From assembly GCA_003455235.1 (NCBI GenBank), contig DMRT01000317.1, forward strand, positions 1 to 33,527: DNA of 33,527 nucleotides. The letters run 5' to 3'. The DNA is from Chitinophagaceae bacterium (GTDB lineage Bacteria; Bacteroidota; Bacteroidia; Chitinophagales; Chitinophagaceae). This document shows, piece by piece, positions 1-8,034 of this stretch (positions are counted from its first letter, which is position 1; each line of letters opens with the position of its first letter). Position numbers and translations under genes: made by a program. Below the pieces are notes generated by a model. That model was not told the origin of the DNA, ran no database searches, and saw only the letters and a program-made list of their open reading frames with translations.

Positions 1-648
1 ATTGATGAAGAGAAATGGATTGAAGCCGATTCGGTGATCATCTCCACCGGCGCTTCAGCCAAATGGCTCGGCATCGAAAGCGAACAGCGGCTGAATGGCT
101 ATGGTGTAAGTGCCTGTGCGGTTTGCGATGGATTCTTCTTTAAAGGAAAAGAAGTGGCAATTGTAGGTGCGGGGGACACTGCTGCTGAAGAAGCGCTTTA
201 TCTTTCCAAAATATGTTCACAGGTGCACATGATTGTACGCCGTGATGAAATGCGTGCCAGCAAAGTAATGCAGGAACGGGTAAAGAATACGGCCAACATA
301 AAAATTTACTGGAACAGCGAAACCGATGAAGTGATTGGTGATAAAAATGTGAGTGCCGTACGCATCAAAAACAATAAAACGGGAGAGAAGCAGGAGATAC
401 CCGTCAGCGCTTTCTTTGTAGCCATCGGTCACCAGCCCAACTCGGATATCTTCAAAGGCTGGCTCGATATGGATGAAGCCGGTTATATCAAAACCATTCC
501 CGGTTCTTCTAAAACAAATATAGAAGGTGTATTCGCTTCCGGCGATGTACAGGATAAAATTTACCGCCAGGCTGTAACGGCTGCAGGCAGCGGCTGCATG
601 GCCGCCCTGGATGCTGAACGTTACCTGGGAGAAAAGGGGCTTCACTAA
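1..648 (+). CDS. trxB: Thioredoxin reductase, 3' part (5' end outside window)
   Basis: NADPH-dependent FAD flavoenzyme that reduces thioredoxin in the cytoplasm. The frame is open from base 1, so the N-terminal FAD-binding part lies upstream of the window; the first in-window ATG (34) is internal. About 215 residues remain. Visible are the redox-active CAVC disulfide motif followed by DG, the NADPH-binding glycine motif VGAGDTAAEEA with the RRDEMRAS segment after it that reads the NADP phosphate, and the C-terminal FAD motif ASGDVQDKIYRQ with the helix AAGSGCMAALDAERYL. These three blocks in this order are diagnostic. It ends in TAA about 90 bases before folB; the gap is AT-rich and holds a weak AT-only hairpin near 713-733 but no convincing terminator. 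Confidence 0.93.
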   Translation: MDEEKWIEADSVIISTGASAKWLGIESEQRLNGYGVSACAVCDGFFFKGKEVAIVGAGDTAAEEALYLSKICSQVHMIVRRDEMRASKVMQERVKNTANIKIYWNSETDEVIGDKNVSAVRIKNNKTGEKQEIPVSAFFVAIGHQPNSDIFKGWLDMDEAGYIKTIPGSSKTNIEGVFASGDVQDKIYRQAVTAAGSGCMAALDAERYLGEKGLH

Positions 649-740
649 TTAATGATTAATAATGTACTTAATTGGTGATGGTTGCAAACTGCCTGTCACG
701 CTTTAGCCCTAAAGAATTATTTTTTTAATTCTCAATTGTC

Positions 741-1094
741 ATGTTCGTTATCCAGCTTAATAACCTTGAATTCTTTGCTCATCATGGCATTCATGAAGAA
801 GAACGGATATTGGGAAATAGCTTTATCGTAAACCTGAGTTGCTCATTGAAAACCTATGTTGACGGAGTGAACAAAATAGAGGAAACCGTTAATTATGTTT
901 CTGTTTACGATATCGTGAAGAAACGGATGGCCATTCCCACACCGCTTCTGGAAACAGTAGCAAAAGAGATTGCAGATGAAATTGCTGAATCGGACAAGCG
1001 TATCCAGCGCATCGCCGTTTCCATAGAAAAGAAAGGCCCGCCTGTTGCGGGCATGCAGGGATCGGTAGCCGTTCAGTACCTGAAAGGCTTTTAA
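741..1094 (+). CDS. folB: Dihydroneopterin aldolase
   Basis: Cytoplasmic enzyme of folate synthesis that splits 7,8-dihydroneopterin into 6-hydroxymethyl-dihydropterin and glycolaldehyde. At 117 residues it has the normal length of the family. Family signatures are FFAHHGIHEEE near the N-terminus (pterin-binding and subunit-contact region), the NYVSVYDIV block around residue 66, LLETVAKEIA around 83, and a late VSIEKKGPPV block that holds the conserved lysine and proline pair. The ATG at 741 directly begins the conserved first strand, so the start is well supported. No other folate gene is adjacent; the next gene begins 81 bases downstream and is unrelated. Confidence 0.93.
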   Translation: MFVIQLNNLEFFAHHGIHEEERILGNSFIVNLSCSLKTYVDGVNKIEETVNYVSVYDIVKKRMAIPTPLLETVAKEIADEIAESDKRIQRIAVSIEKKGPPVAGMQGSVAVQYLKGF

Positions 1095-1175
1095 CTGTTT
1101 ACCTGTGCAATTCTGTGTTAAACGGCACGTATTTCCCCGGCGATTTATTTACCTTCGGAACATTAAACTTCCTTT

Positions 1176-3140
1176 ATGATAAAAAAGATTTTCAGCTTTC
1201 TGGCTTCGGGCATCATTGCACTGTCATCGCAGGCGCAGGATGACCTCATCAAACAATCAAAGTATGACCCGCATGCGTTATTCGGGCCCACCTTTTACAG
1301 CTTCCCCGGAACCATCAGCCGGGCCGCCACCGGCGAACCCAATGTAGGATACTGGCAGAACAAAGCCGATTATGTAATTTCCGCTTCCTTGAACGATGAG
1401 ACCAACCAGATCACCGGCACGGTAACAATCACTTATAAAAATAACAGTCCCCATGCTTTGCCATTCCTTTGGCTGCAGCTCGACCAGAATCTTTTCAATA
1501 AAGAAAGCCGCGGACAGGCACGCATGCCGCTCAACAGCCGAAGCCGGTATGGCGACAGCAAGAGTAATTTCAACGGGGGTTACAAAATCAGCTCGGTAAA
1601 ACTGGTGAATGAAAATGCCGATGCCAACTACGTGATTACCGATACCCGCATGCAGATCAATCTCCCCAAAGCCATGAAGCCGGGCGGGGATATAACAAAA
1701 ATAAAGATTGAATATTCTTTTACCCTGCCTGAATACGGAGCCGACCGCTGTGGTATCCTTAAAACAAAGAACGGGAACATCTTTGCCGTGGCACAATGGT
1801 TTCCCCGCATGTGTGTGTTCGATGACGTGGAAGGATGGAATACCTTACCCTACCTGGGACCCAGTGAATTTTACTGCGAGTATGGCGATTTTGACGTAAC
1901 CATCAATGCACCATCAACACATATCGTGGTATGCAGCGGCGAACTGCTGAACGAAGCAGAAGTACTCACTCCTGCACAGCTTACCCGAATGGCGCAGGCT
2001 AAGAAAAGTGACAAAACCGTGATGATCCGCTCGGCTTCCGAAGTTACCGAGGCCTCCTCGCGGCCATCAAAAACGAAAACACTCAGCTGGCATTTTAAAA
2101 TAAACAATTCAAGAGACGTGGCCTGGAGCAGCAGCAAAAGCTTTATCTGGGATGCGGCGAAAATGAACCTGCCCAGCGGCAAAACGGGATTGGCCATGAG
2201 TGTTTACCCGGTGGAAAGTGATGGGGCAAAAGGATGGGGAAGGGCAACAGAATATACCAAGGGAAGTATAGAGAATTACAGCAAACGCTGGTTTGAATTT
2301 CCGTATCCCTGCGCAGTGAATGTGGCCACCAACATCGGCGGCATGGAATATCCCGGCATCGTTTTCTGCGGATCCAATGCACAGGAGGCCGACCTGTTTG
2401 GAGTTACCGATCACGAATTCGGCCATACCTGGTTCCCGATGATCGTGGGAAGCAACGAACGGAAATACGGCTGGATGGACGAAGGTTTCAACACCTTCAT
2501 CAACTCCCTGGCCGACGATGATTTTAACAACGGCGAATACAAAGAAGATGCATCCAATATGGAACAGGTAGCCCGTTTCCTGTTTGCCGACGGCAGCGAA
2601 CCCATTATGCTTACCCCCGATGCGATGAAGGAAAGGAACATCGGTGTGTGCCTGTATTTCAAGCCCGGTTTGGGATTGTCTTTACTGCGCAAGGAAATCC
2701 TGGGCCCTGACCGTTTTGATTATGCTTTCCGCGAATACATCAAACGCTGGGCATTTAAGCACCCAACCCCCTGGGATTTCTTCCGCACCATGGAAAACGT
2801 GGCGGGTGAAGACCTGCACTGGTTCTGGAAAGCCTGGTTCGTCGAAAACTATAAATTTGACCAGGCGATTGCTTCGGTAACGTACGACAGCAACGACGCT
2901 TCCAAAGGAGCCATCGTAAACATTGTAAACATGGAACAGATGGCCCTGCCCACCAATATCAGCTATGAAACAAAAAGCGGCGTGAAGGGAACCGTGAAAC
3001 TTCCGGTAGAAGTCTGGAACAACACCAACAACTGGAAAGTAAAACTGCCCACCACCGAAGAACTGAAGAACGTTACCCTGGATGCCGAAAAGGTTTTCCC
3101 GGATGTAAACTTCAAAAACAACAGCTGGCAATCAAACTAA
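1176..3140 (+). CDS. Exported M1 family zinc aminopeptidase
   Basis: Predicted secreted or periplasmic metallopeptidase of the M1 (gluzincin) family, which removes N-terminal residues from peptides. Residues 1-20 form a signal peptide (KK, hydrophobic stretch, cleavage after SQA). An N-terminal beta domain is followed by the catalytic domain: HEFGH at residues 413-417 with the third zinc ligand Glu436 in WMDEG, and a substrate-binding GGMEYP motif at 388-393. The latter replaces the classical GAMEN and is, from memory, usual in the exported Bacteroidota branch. The 654-residue length suits that branch, which lacks the long C-terminal helical domain of eukaryotic forms. A promoter-like TACCTTCG box lies at 1150-1157, and a strong terminator follows at 3158. 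Substrates cannot be inferred. Confidence 0.93.
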   Translation: MIKKIFSFLASGIIALSSQAQDDLIKQSKYDPHALFGPTFYSFPGTISRAATGEPNVGYWQNKADYVISASLNDETNQITGTVTITYKNNSPHALPFLWLQLDQNLFNKESRGQARMPLNSRSRYGDSKSNFNGGYKISSVKLVNENADANYVITDTRMQINLPKAMKPGGDITKIKIEYSFTLPEYGADRCGILKTKNGNIFAVAQWFPRMCVFDDVEGWNTLPYLGPSEFYCEYGDFDVTINAPSTHIVVCSGELLNEAEVLTPAQLTRMAQAKKSDKTVMIRSASEVTEASSRPSKTKTLSWHFKINNSRDVAWSSSKSFIWDAAKMNLPSGKTGLAMSVYPVESDGAKGWGRATEYTKGSIENYSKRWFEFPYPCAVNVATNIGGMEYPGIVFCGSNAQEADLFGVTDHEFGHTWFPMIVGSNERKYGWMDEGFNTFINSLADDDFNNGEYKEDASNMEQVARFLFADGSEPIMLTPDAMKERNIGVCLYFKPGLGLSLLRKEILGPDRFDYAFREYIKRWAFKHPTPWDFFRTMENVAGEDLHWFWKAWFVENYKFDQAIASVTYDSNDASKGAIVNIVNMEQMALPTNISYETKSGVKGTVKLPVEVWNNTNNWKVKLPTTEELKNVTLDAEKVFPDVNFKNNSWQSN

Positions 3141-3157
3141 CTCACTCATCATATGAT

Positions 3158-3188
3158 AACCGCAGCCAGCAGGCTGCGGTTTTTTTTT
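3158..3188 (+). terminator. Rho-independent terminator of the M1 peptidase gene
   Basis: A perfect 10-bp stem, AACCGCAGCC (3158-3167) paired with GGCTGCGGTT (3172-3181), encloses the tetraloop AGCA and is followed by an uninterrupted T run to 3188. It begins 17 bases after the peptidase stop codon. Confidence 0.93.
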
Positions 3189-3258
3189 GCTTTGTTCTTC
3201 CATTAAAAAATCATTTCTTACCCGGGTAAACAAAACTACTGTAACGTCAAATGAACAA

Positions 3259-3546
3259 ATACTGCAGGTGCTGATGGGGCCCATTGGTGAACAGGAAAGA
3301 ATCACGGTCATCGACTGCCTGTGTGGAATCTTCTCCATGCTGTTCGGGGCAGGCATGTTCTGCTGACTGGAATACCACCAGTTGTATTATGTAGTGGCCG
3401 GCCTGTGGCGGGTGGAAATAATTGGGAGCTATATCTGGCTGCGTTACTTCCGCTTTGGTCCGATGGAATGGGTATGGCGAAGTTTAACTTATTGGAAGAA
3501 ACAACCGCTCAGAAAAGATACAAAAATTGTGACGATGGATTATTGA
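3259..3546 (+). pseudogene. Decayed DUF418 (YeiB-like) membrane protein gene
   Basis: Read in one frame, this stretch joins three pieces of a DUF418 membrane protein. The first is an N-terminal start-like block (GEQERITVIDCLCGI, where family members have ID-x-LRG-ialLGI). The second is a short FSMLFGAGM piece that normally sits much later. After an in-frame TGA at 3364-3366 comes the highly conserved C-terminus (LYYVVAGLW, then IWLRYFRFGPMEWVWRSLTY, then KKQPLRK) with a stop at 3544. A normal member is roughly 350-450 residues, so most of the membrane helices are missing. The conserved arginine of LRG is a cysteine (TGT for CGT). No function is expected. Its last 7 bases overlap the stop of the convergent regulator gene. 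Family recognition is from memory; the stop codon and short length are seen directly. Confidence 0.8.
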
Positions 3547-4523
3547 TTCACCGCTGCCATCTTGTTGTATTTATTCCGGTATTCAACCGGTGTGAGGCCG
3601 GTTATTTTTTTGAACGTAGTGCGGAAACCCTTGGTATCGGTATACCCTACATTGAACATCACTTCGTTGATATTCTTCCGGCTGGTTTCAAAACTCCGCT
3701 TGGCTGCTTCTATCTTGATGCGCTGTACGTATTCCAGTACCGAATTACTGGTAGCCATCCTGAACCGTCGTTCAAAACTGCGCCGCCCTACCGACACTGA
3801 TGCTGCCAGTTCATCCACGTTTATCTTGTCTTCGATGTGCTGTTCAATATACTCCTGTGCCTTTTTTACCGCATCATCCTTGTGTTCTTTCTGTCCTTTA
3901 AAGATGGCAAAGGCCGACTGGCTGCTGCGGTCAATATCGATGGCAAAGTACTTGGAGGCAAGAATGGCCGTTTCCCGGTCCGTATATTTTTCCACCAGGT
4001 GCAGCAAAAGGTTCCAATATGAATTGGCGCCACCGCTTGAATAGATTCCGTTTTCTTCGGTAACAATGCTGCCATCCTGCACCTCCACTTCGGGAAACAT
4101 GTCCCTGAACTCATTGGTAAATCCCCAATGGGTTGAACATTTCTTTCCGTTCAGCAGCCCGGTAGACGCCAGCAAAAAAGCGCCCACACAAAGCGACGCC
4201 ACTTCAGCTCCTTTTTTATACTGGTCCACTATCCAGGGGCTGAGTACACGGTTGGATTTCACGGCTGCTTCCATATCCCCGAATAAAGCAGGAATGAAGA
4301 CCAGGTCCGCTTTTTTTACTTCTTTCAACAGTTTATCCGGGTGAATTGAATAGGTTCCCCCGTTGAGCCTGACCTCCTTTTTTGCCCCAACAAGTTGTAC
4401 ATTGAACAGCGGCTTTCTTCCCGAAGCCGCCATGAATTGATTTACAGCGCTGAAGCAGTACTGCGGATCGGCAATGGCCTGCAAAACCGAACTTTCCGGA
4501 ACAAGGATCGCTACATTTTTCAT
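3540..4523 (-). CDS. GlxA family transcriptional regulator (DJ-1/PfpI domain plus AraC HTH)
   Basis: Predicted cytoplasmic transcription factor of the GlxA/FtrA type. The N-terminal half (about 1-195) has the class I glutamine amidotransferase-like DJ-1/PfpI fold, with the nucleophile-elbow motif SLCVGAFLLASTGLL centred on Cys112 and the following KKCSTHW. The C-terminal third (about 215-320) is an AraC double helix-turn-helix, ending in the typical FNVGYTDTKGFRTTFKKITGLTPVEYR signature read across 290-318. Length (327) is normal for the family. It is transcribed away from the SRPBCC/VOC gene run and shares a 128-base spacer with it, so it may control that run; this is inference from position. 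The inducer is unknown. Its 3' end meets the DUF418 remnant. Confidence 0.9.
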   Translation of the reverse strand: MKNVAILVPESSVLQAIADPQYCFSAVNQFMAASGRKPLFNVQLVGAKKEVRLNGGTYSIHPDKLLKEVKKADLVFIPALFGDMEAAVKSNRVLSPWIVDQYKKGAEVASLCVGAFLLASTGLLNGKKCSTHWGFTNEFRDMFPEVEVQDGSIVTEENGIYSSGGANSYWNLLLHLVEKYTDRETAILASKYFAIDIDRSSQSAFAIFKGQKEHKDDAVKKAQEYIEQHIEDKINVDELAASVSVGRRSFERRFRMATSNSVLEYVQRIKIEAAKRSFETSRKNINEVMFNVGYTDTKGFRTTFKKITGLTPVEYRNKYNKMAAVNQ

Positions 4524-4605
4524 GCGCTAAAGGTAGGGAAATAGTTTGTCGCAAATGGCCCCTCATTTGTCGTTTTTGTACAGTACGGGATACAAATACC
4601 TGCCG

Positions 4606-4613
4606 TATGTTTG
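4606..4613 (+). promoter_or_regulatory. Possible -7 promoter box before the SRPBCC gene run
   Basis: TATGTTTG matches the Bacteroidota -7 consensus TAnnTTTG exactly. It overlaps an upstream in-frame ATG (4607), which argues that translation starts at the later ATG (4652). The nearest TTTG on the -33 side (4575-4578) is 27 bases away, farther than usual, so support is moderate. Confidence 0.4.
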
Positions 4614-4651
4614 TATCGGTAAACGACACTACTCACGTAAAAAATATAGAC

Positions 4652-5077
4652 ATGACAACTACTGAAAAAAAAACCATCACCATTGAAACAACCGTGAATG
4701 CTTCTCCCGAAAAAGTATGGAAGGTATGGAATACGCCCGAAGATATTATTGTGTGGGGTACGGCGCATCCCGACTGGCATACACCCCGTGCAGAAAACGA
4801 TATCCGTACTGGCGGAAAATTTCTTTACCGCATGGAAGCAAAGGACGGAAGTTTTGGCTTCGACTTCGGCGGTATATATGATGAAGTAAGGCCCAATGAA
4901 TATATTGAATACACCATAGGCGATGGAAGAAAGGTAACCATTGAATTCAAAACCACCGGCAACCAGGTGCACATCGTGGAGACATTTGAGGCCGAAACAG
5001 AAAACCCTGTTGAAATGCAGCGTGCCGGTTGGCAGGCCATACTCGATAACTTTAAAAAGTATACGGAATCAATATAA
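4652..5077 (+). CDS. SRPBCC (AHSA1/START-like) protein
   Basis: A 141-residue protein of the SRPBCC helix-grip fold, AHSA1-like branch. Typical features are the opening strand with VNASPEKVWKVWNTPEDIIVWG, the RTGGKFLYRME block, and the closing helix of the form QRAGWQAILDNFKKYTES, a hallmark of the branch. Members bind hydrophobic ligands or act as co-chaperone-like proteins, but a specific ligand cannot be read here. I prefer the ATG at 4652 (MTTTEKK) over the in-frame ATG at 4607, because the extra 15 residues do not look like the family and the earlier ATG falls inside a promoter-like box. It is the first gene of a run transcribed divergently from the GlxA-type regulator. Confidence 0.87.
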   Translation: MTTTEKKTITIETTVNASPEKVWKVWNTPEDIIVWGTAHPDWHTPRAENDIRTGGKFLYRMEAKDGSFGFDFGGIYDEVRPNEYIEYTIGDGRKVTIEFKTTGNQVHIVETFEAETENPVEMQRAGWQAILDNFKKYTESI

Positions 5078-5134
5078 TTATTGACCGTACCGGTAAACAG
5101 TCCATCTGAATTTTGAAAGTAAAACCAGTTAAAT

Positions 5135-5581
5135 ATGTCAAATAGTGTAACACTTCACCGGGTTATCAAGACAAATCCCGAAAAAATCTATCGAGCCTTT
5201 ACCGAACCAGCTGCGCTTTCTTACTGGATCCCGCCTTATGGATTCTTATGTACTGTTCAGCATTTCGACGCAAGGACAGGAGGAAGCTATAAAATGTCTT
5301 TTACCAATTTTTCAACTGGTAACAGCCATTCTTTCGGAGGCGAATTTCTTGAAATCAGGGTAAATGAATTTATCAGGCATACGGACAAGTTTGATGATCC
5401 CGGATTACCCGGTGAAATGACTACTTCAATCTGGCTGACAAAAGTATCATGTGGAACGGAGCTAAAAATTACCCAGGAGGGTATTCCCGCTGTTATTCCG
5501 CCCGAGATGTGCTACCTGGGATGGCAGGAATCACTGGAAAAACTTATTAAACTGGTAGAACCCGAGATACCGGATGCGTAG
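5135..5581 (+). CDS. SRPBCC (AHSA1/START-like) protein
   Basis: A 148-residue SRPBCC-fold protein, second in the run. It shows the N-terminal VIKTNPEKIYRAFTEPAALSYWIPPYG segment, the DARTGGSYKMSF turn, a central GEFLEIRVNEFIRHT strand pair, and the terminal CYLGWQESLEKLIKLVEPE helix. It resembles the aromatic-cyclase and AHSA1-type polyketide or lipid-binding proteins, which are annotated mainly by fold. It is 57 bases downstream of the previous gene and 49 bases upstream of the tandem VOC gene, compatible with one transcript. It is clearly related in fold to its neighbours at 4652 and 6773 but too divergent to be a recent duplicate by eye. No signal peptide or membrane segment is seen. Confidence 0.87.
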   Translation: MSNSVTLHRVIKTNPEKIYRAFTEPAALSYWIPPYGFLCTVQHFDARTGGSYKMSFTNFSTGNSHSFGGEFLEIRVNEFIRHTDKFDDPGLPGEMTTSIWLTKVSCGTELKITQEGIPAVIPPEMCYLGWQESLEKLIKLVEPEIPDA

Positions 5582-5630
5582 TTCTGCATAAATATTTGCC
5601 AACAACAAGAATAAGTTAAACTCTTTCAGT

Positions 5631-6470
5631 ATGATCAAACAAATTCACCCCTGCATCTGGTTTGATGGCCAGGCACAGGAAGCCGCTGCCTTTTACTGCG
5701 GTATTTTCCAGGATTCACAAATTACCATCAACACACCCATGGTGGTGAATTTCCATCTTTGCGGTAAAAAAATCATGGGACTTAACGGCGGGCCCATGTT
5801 CAAAGTAAATCCTTCCATCTCGTTCTTTGTTAAATGCGAGTCCATCACACAAACCAACGAAGTATGGAATAAGCTTTCTGAAGGAGGAATGGCATTAATG
5901 CCATTGGACAAATATCCCTGGAGCGAGCGGTATGGCTGGATAAAGGATAAATACGGCGTTACCTGGCAGGTGATGCTGCATTACCAGGAAGGAACCAGGC
6001 AAAGCATCACAGCTTCGATGCTTTTCACGCATGCACTGCTTGGAAGGGCAGAAGAGGCGATTCGTTTTTATTCGTCGGTATTTAAAAATTCAACTGTCAC
6101 CAGGATGGAACGATACCCGGCCGAAGATAAAGCACATGCCGGCATGCTGATGTATTCCGAATTTGCACTGGATGGCTATGAATTTATTGCGATGGATGGT
6201 CCGGGCGGGCATGATTATGTGTTCAATGAAGCTGTGTCGCTGGTGGTGGAATGCGATACACAGGATGAAATTGATTATTGCTGGAACAAACTCACCGAAG
6301 GAGGCGCCGAAAGCCAGTGCGGCTGGCTGAAAGATAAGTTCGGTGTGTCCTGGCAGATTGTACCGGCCGTATTGGGCAGACTGATGAGTGACCCGGCACG
6401 GTCGCAGCGGGTGATGCAGGCATTTATGAAAATGAAAAAGTTCATCATCGCCGACCTGGAAAATGCGTAA
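5631..6470 (+). CDS. Tandem VOC / PhnB-like protein
   Basis: A 279-residue protein made of two glyoxalase-fold (VOC) modules of the PhnB or 3-demethylubiquinone methyltransferase-like type. Module 1 (about 1-118) opens with IHPCIWFDGQAQEAAAFYCGIF and closes with YGWIKDKYGVTWQVML. Module 2 (about 125-262) opens with ITASMLFTHALLGRAEEAIRFYSSVF and closes with CGWLKDKFGVSWQIVPAVL. The repeated pattern of opening, EVWNKL/YCWNKL and closing motifs shows internal duplication. VOC proteins bind metals and act as isomerases, dioxygenases or resistance proteins; the PhnB-like branch often has no proven activity. It is followed after only 8 bases by the zinc-ribbon gene, so these are probably cotranscribed. 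Confidence 0.88.
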   Translation: MIKQIHPCIWFDGQAQEAAAFYCGIFQDSQITINTPMVVNFHLCGKKIMGLNGGPMFKVNPSISFFVKCESITQTNEVWNKLSEGGMALMPLDKYPWSERYGWIKDKYGVTWQVMLHYQEGTRQSITASMLFTHALLGRAEEAIRFYSSVFKNSTVTRMERYPAEDKAHAGMLMYSEFALDGYEFIAMDGPGGHDYVFNEAVSLVVECDTQDEIDYCWNKLTEGGAESQCGWLKDKFGVSWQIVPAVLGRLMSDPARSQRVMQAFMKMKKFIIADLENA

Positions 6471-6478
6471 AGAGTATC

Positions 6479-6772
6479 ATGCCCGGTAAGAAAGCAACGA
6501 TACGGATATGCAGCCAGGGGCATCACTATTATAAGAGCAGCGATTGTTTAACCTGCCCGGTTTGCGAACAGCAACGCAAACCAACAGAAGGATTTCTTTC
6601 CGGGTTGGCGGCACCGGCAAGACGGGCACTGGAGGGAAAAGGGATAAAAACAGAAAAACAATTATCGCGGTTCACCGAAAGAGAAATAATGGCCCTGCAC
6701 GGAATGGGAAAGACGTCGATCCCCAAACTTAAAGAGGCACTGGCAAGACAAGGCTTAACATTTAAAACATAA
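6479..6772 (+). CDS. Zinc-ribbon plus helix-hairpin-helix protein like the RNA polymerase alpha C-terminal domain
   Basis: A small (97 residue) cytoplasmic protein with two parts. Residues 11-29 hold a probable metal site: Cys11, His15/16, Cys23, Cys26 and Cys29 (CSQGHHYY followed by CLTCPVC). Residues about 38-95 resemble the C-terminal domain of RNA polymerase alpha: LSGLAAPARRALEGKGIKTEKQLS, then ITEREIMALHGMG-like and KTSIPKLKEAL, i.e. a helix-hairpin-helix DNA-binding fold. The polymerase-binding N-terminal domains of true alpha subunits are absent, so it is not RpoA. It may bind DNA or a protein partner; no role is established. Spacing is 8 bases from the upstream VOC gene and 0 bases to the downstream SRPBCC gene. 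Confidence 0.82.
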   Translation: MPGKKATIRICSQGHHYYKSSDCLTCPVCEQQRKPTEGFLSGLAAPARRALEGKGIKTEKQLSRFTEREIMALHGMGKTSIPKLKEALARQGLTFKT

Positions 6773-7201
6773 ATGATGGTCACACTCAAATTTAATATCG
6801 AGATCAATGCGCCCCGTGAAAAGGTATGGGCCGCTTTATGGGACGATCAATCGTACCGGGAATGGACATCGGTTTTCACCAAGGGCTCTTATGCAAAAAG
6901 CGACTGGCAGGAAGGAAGCCGCATCGATTTCCTGAATCCGTCGGGCAATGGCATATTTGCCAGCATCGATAAAAAAGTGCTGAATGATACCATGGTATTC
7001 AAACATGCAGGTGAAATAAAAAACGGCGAAGACGTCCCCGGCACCGATTGGGCCGGATCCACCGAAAGTTATTTTCTTTCCGACCGCGATGGGGGCACCC
7101 TGCTTTATACCGAACTGCAAAGTACCGAAGACTTTCAGCAGTATTTCAATGATACCTTTCCAAAAGCCATGAATAAAGTAAAAGAAATTGCCGAACGATG
7201 A
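6773..7201 (+). CDS. SRPBCC-fold protein
   Basis: A 142-residue SRPBCC helix-grip protein. The opening INAPREKVWAALWDDQSYREWTSVF segment, the WQEGSRIDFLNPSGNGIFASI block and the final helix DTFPKAMNKVKEIAER support the fold. It starts immediately after the stop of the zinc-ribbon gene; two consecutive ATG codons (6773 and 6776) are possible starts. Its stop overlaps the start of the next VOC gene in an ATGA at 7198-7201, a strong sign of translational coupling. It is the third SRPBCC protein in the block. The ligand is unknown. Confidence 0.86.
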   Translation: MMVTLKFNIEINAPREKVWAALWDDQSYREWTSVFTKGSYAKSDWQEGSRIDFLNPSGNGIFASIDKKVLNDTMVFKHAGEIKNGEDVPGTDWAGSTESYFLSDRDGGTLLYTELQSTEDFQQYFNDTFPKAMNKVKEIAER

Positions 7202-7611
7202 AGGGCATCACCAGTTACCTCAGCTTTGATGGAAACTGCCGGGAGGCCATGACCTTTTACCGGGATTGCTTGGGCGGTAAACTCGAATTTCAAACGGTTG
7301 GTGAATCGGCGATGTCGGAGAAAATGCCCGAAAGGATGAAAGAATCAATCCTGCATGCCACACTCACTAAAAAAGGGTTTCAGCTGCTGGGTTCCGACCT
7401 GGTGAGCAATGATGGGCTGATGCGGGGTAATGCCGTTTCGCTGATGCTCCGGTTCAGTACTAAAAAAGAGATCCACGCCACCTATGAAAAACTATCCCGT
7501 GGCGGGAAAGCCACGTATCCGCTGGAAATTAATTTCTGGGGTGCATTGTTCGGTGGGCTTACCGATAAGTACGGGGTACATTGGTTGTTACATTATCATC
7601 AACATAAATAA
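7198..7611 (+). CDS. Single-domain VOC / PhnB-like protein
   Basis: A 137-residue VOC-fold protein of the PhnB-like family. It begins ITSYLSFDGNCREAMTFYRDCLGGKLEFQTVGES, a classical opening for this family, contains the central strand ILHATLTKKGFQLLGSDL, and closes with FWGALFGGLTDKYGVHWLLHYH, where a metal-proximal histidine or glutamine is usual. The ATG overlaps the stop of the upstream SRPBCC gene and the DUF1801 gene starts 2 bases after its stop, so the gene lies inside an operon. It has a single module, unlike the tandem protein at 5631. Enzymatic activity cannot be inferred. Confidence 0.88.
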   Translation: MKGITSYLSFDGNCREAMTFYRDCLGGKLEFQTVGESAMSEKMPERMKESILHATLTKKGFQLLGSDLVSNDGLMRGNAVSLMLRFSTKKEIHATYEKLSRGGKATYPLEINFWGALFGGLTDKYGVHWLLHYHQHK

Positions 7612-7613
7612 AC

Positions 7614-8012
7614 ATGCAGGATATACGGATCACCGACATCGACAGCTATATGGCGCTTGTTCCGCAAAAACTCAGGCCCTTGCTGGAAAAGATGCGTAAA
7701 ACCATCCGCAGGGCGGCGCCGCAGGCAGAAGAAATGATCAGTTATGGCATGCCCGCATTCCGGTATCATGGGATGCTGGTTTATTTTGCGGCTTTTAAAA
7801 ATCACGCCAGTTTTTTCCCGGGCAGTTCATCACTGATCCGTTCACTGAAAGACGAGCTGAAGGGGTATAAAACATCCACTGGTACCATCCAGTTTACAGT
7901 AGAAAACCCATTGCCGGCATCACTGATCACCCGGATCGTAAAGGCCAGGGTAAAGGAGAACCTGGAAAAAGAAAAAATGAAGAAGGCAAAGGCTAAACCA
8001 GGGAAAAAGTAA
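7614..8012 (+). CDS. DUF1801 (YdhG-like) protein
   Basis: A 132-residue cytoplasmic protein of the DUF1801 family. Key blocks are the helical N-terminus with LRPLLEKMRKTIRRAAPQAEE, the signature MISYGMPAFRYHGMLVYFAAFKNHASFFPGS, and IQFTVENPLPASLITRIVKARVKEN. The tail is very basic (KEKMKKAKAKPGKK). Relatives were linked to intracellular iron handling in Bacillus (frataxin-like Fra/YdhG), but many members are uncharacterised, so I do not assign that role. It is the last gene of the tightly packed run (2 bases after the VOC gene) and converges on the MATE exporter gene with 22 bases between stops and no obvious terminator hairpin. Confidence 0.88.
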   Translation: MQDIRITDIDSYMALVPQKLRPLLEKMRKTIRRAAPQAEEMISYGMPAFRYHGMLVYFAAFKNHASFFPGSSSLIRSLKDELKGYKTSTGTIQFTVENPLPASLITRIVKARVKENLEKEKMKKAKAKPGKK

Positions 8013-8034
8013 CAGGCTGCTTTAACCATGCAGT

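Noticed and set aside
3321..3800. Plus-strand open frame covering the DUF418 remnant and the end of the GlxA-type gene
   Set aside because: Different frame from the DUF418 motifs, and its second half is antisense to the AraC domain; no similarity seen.
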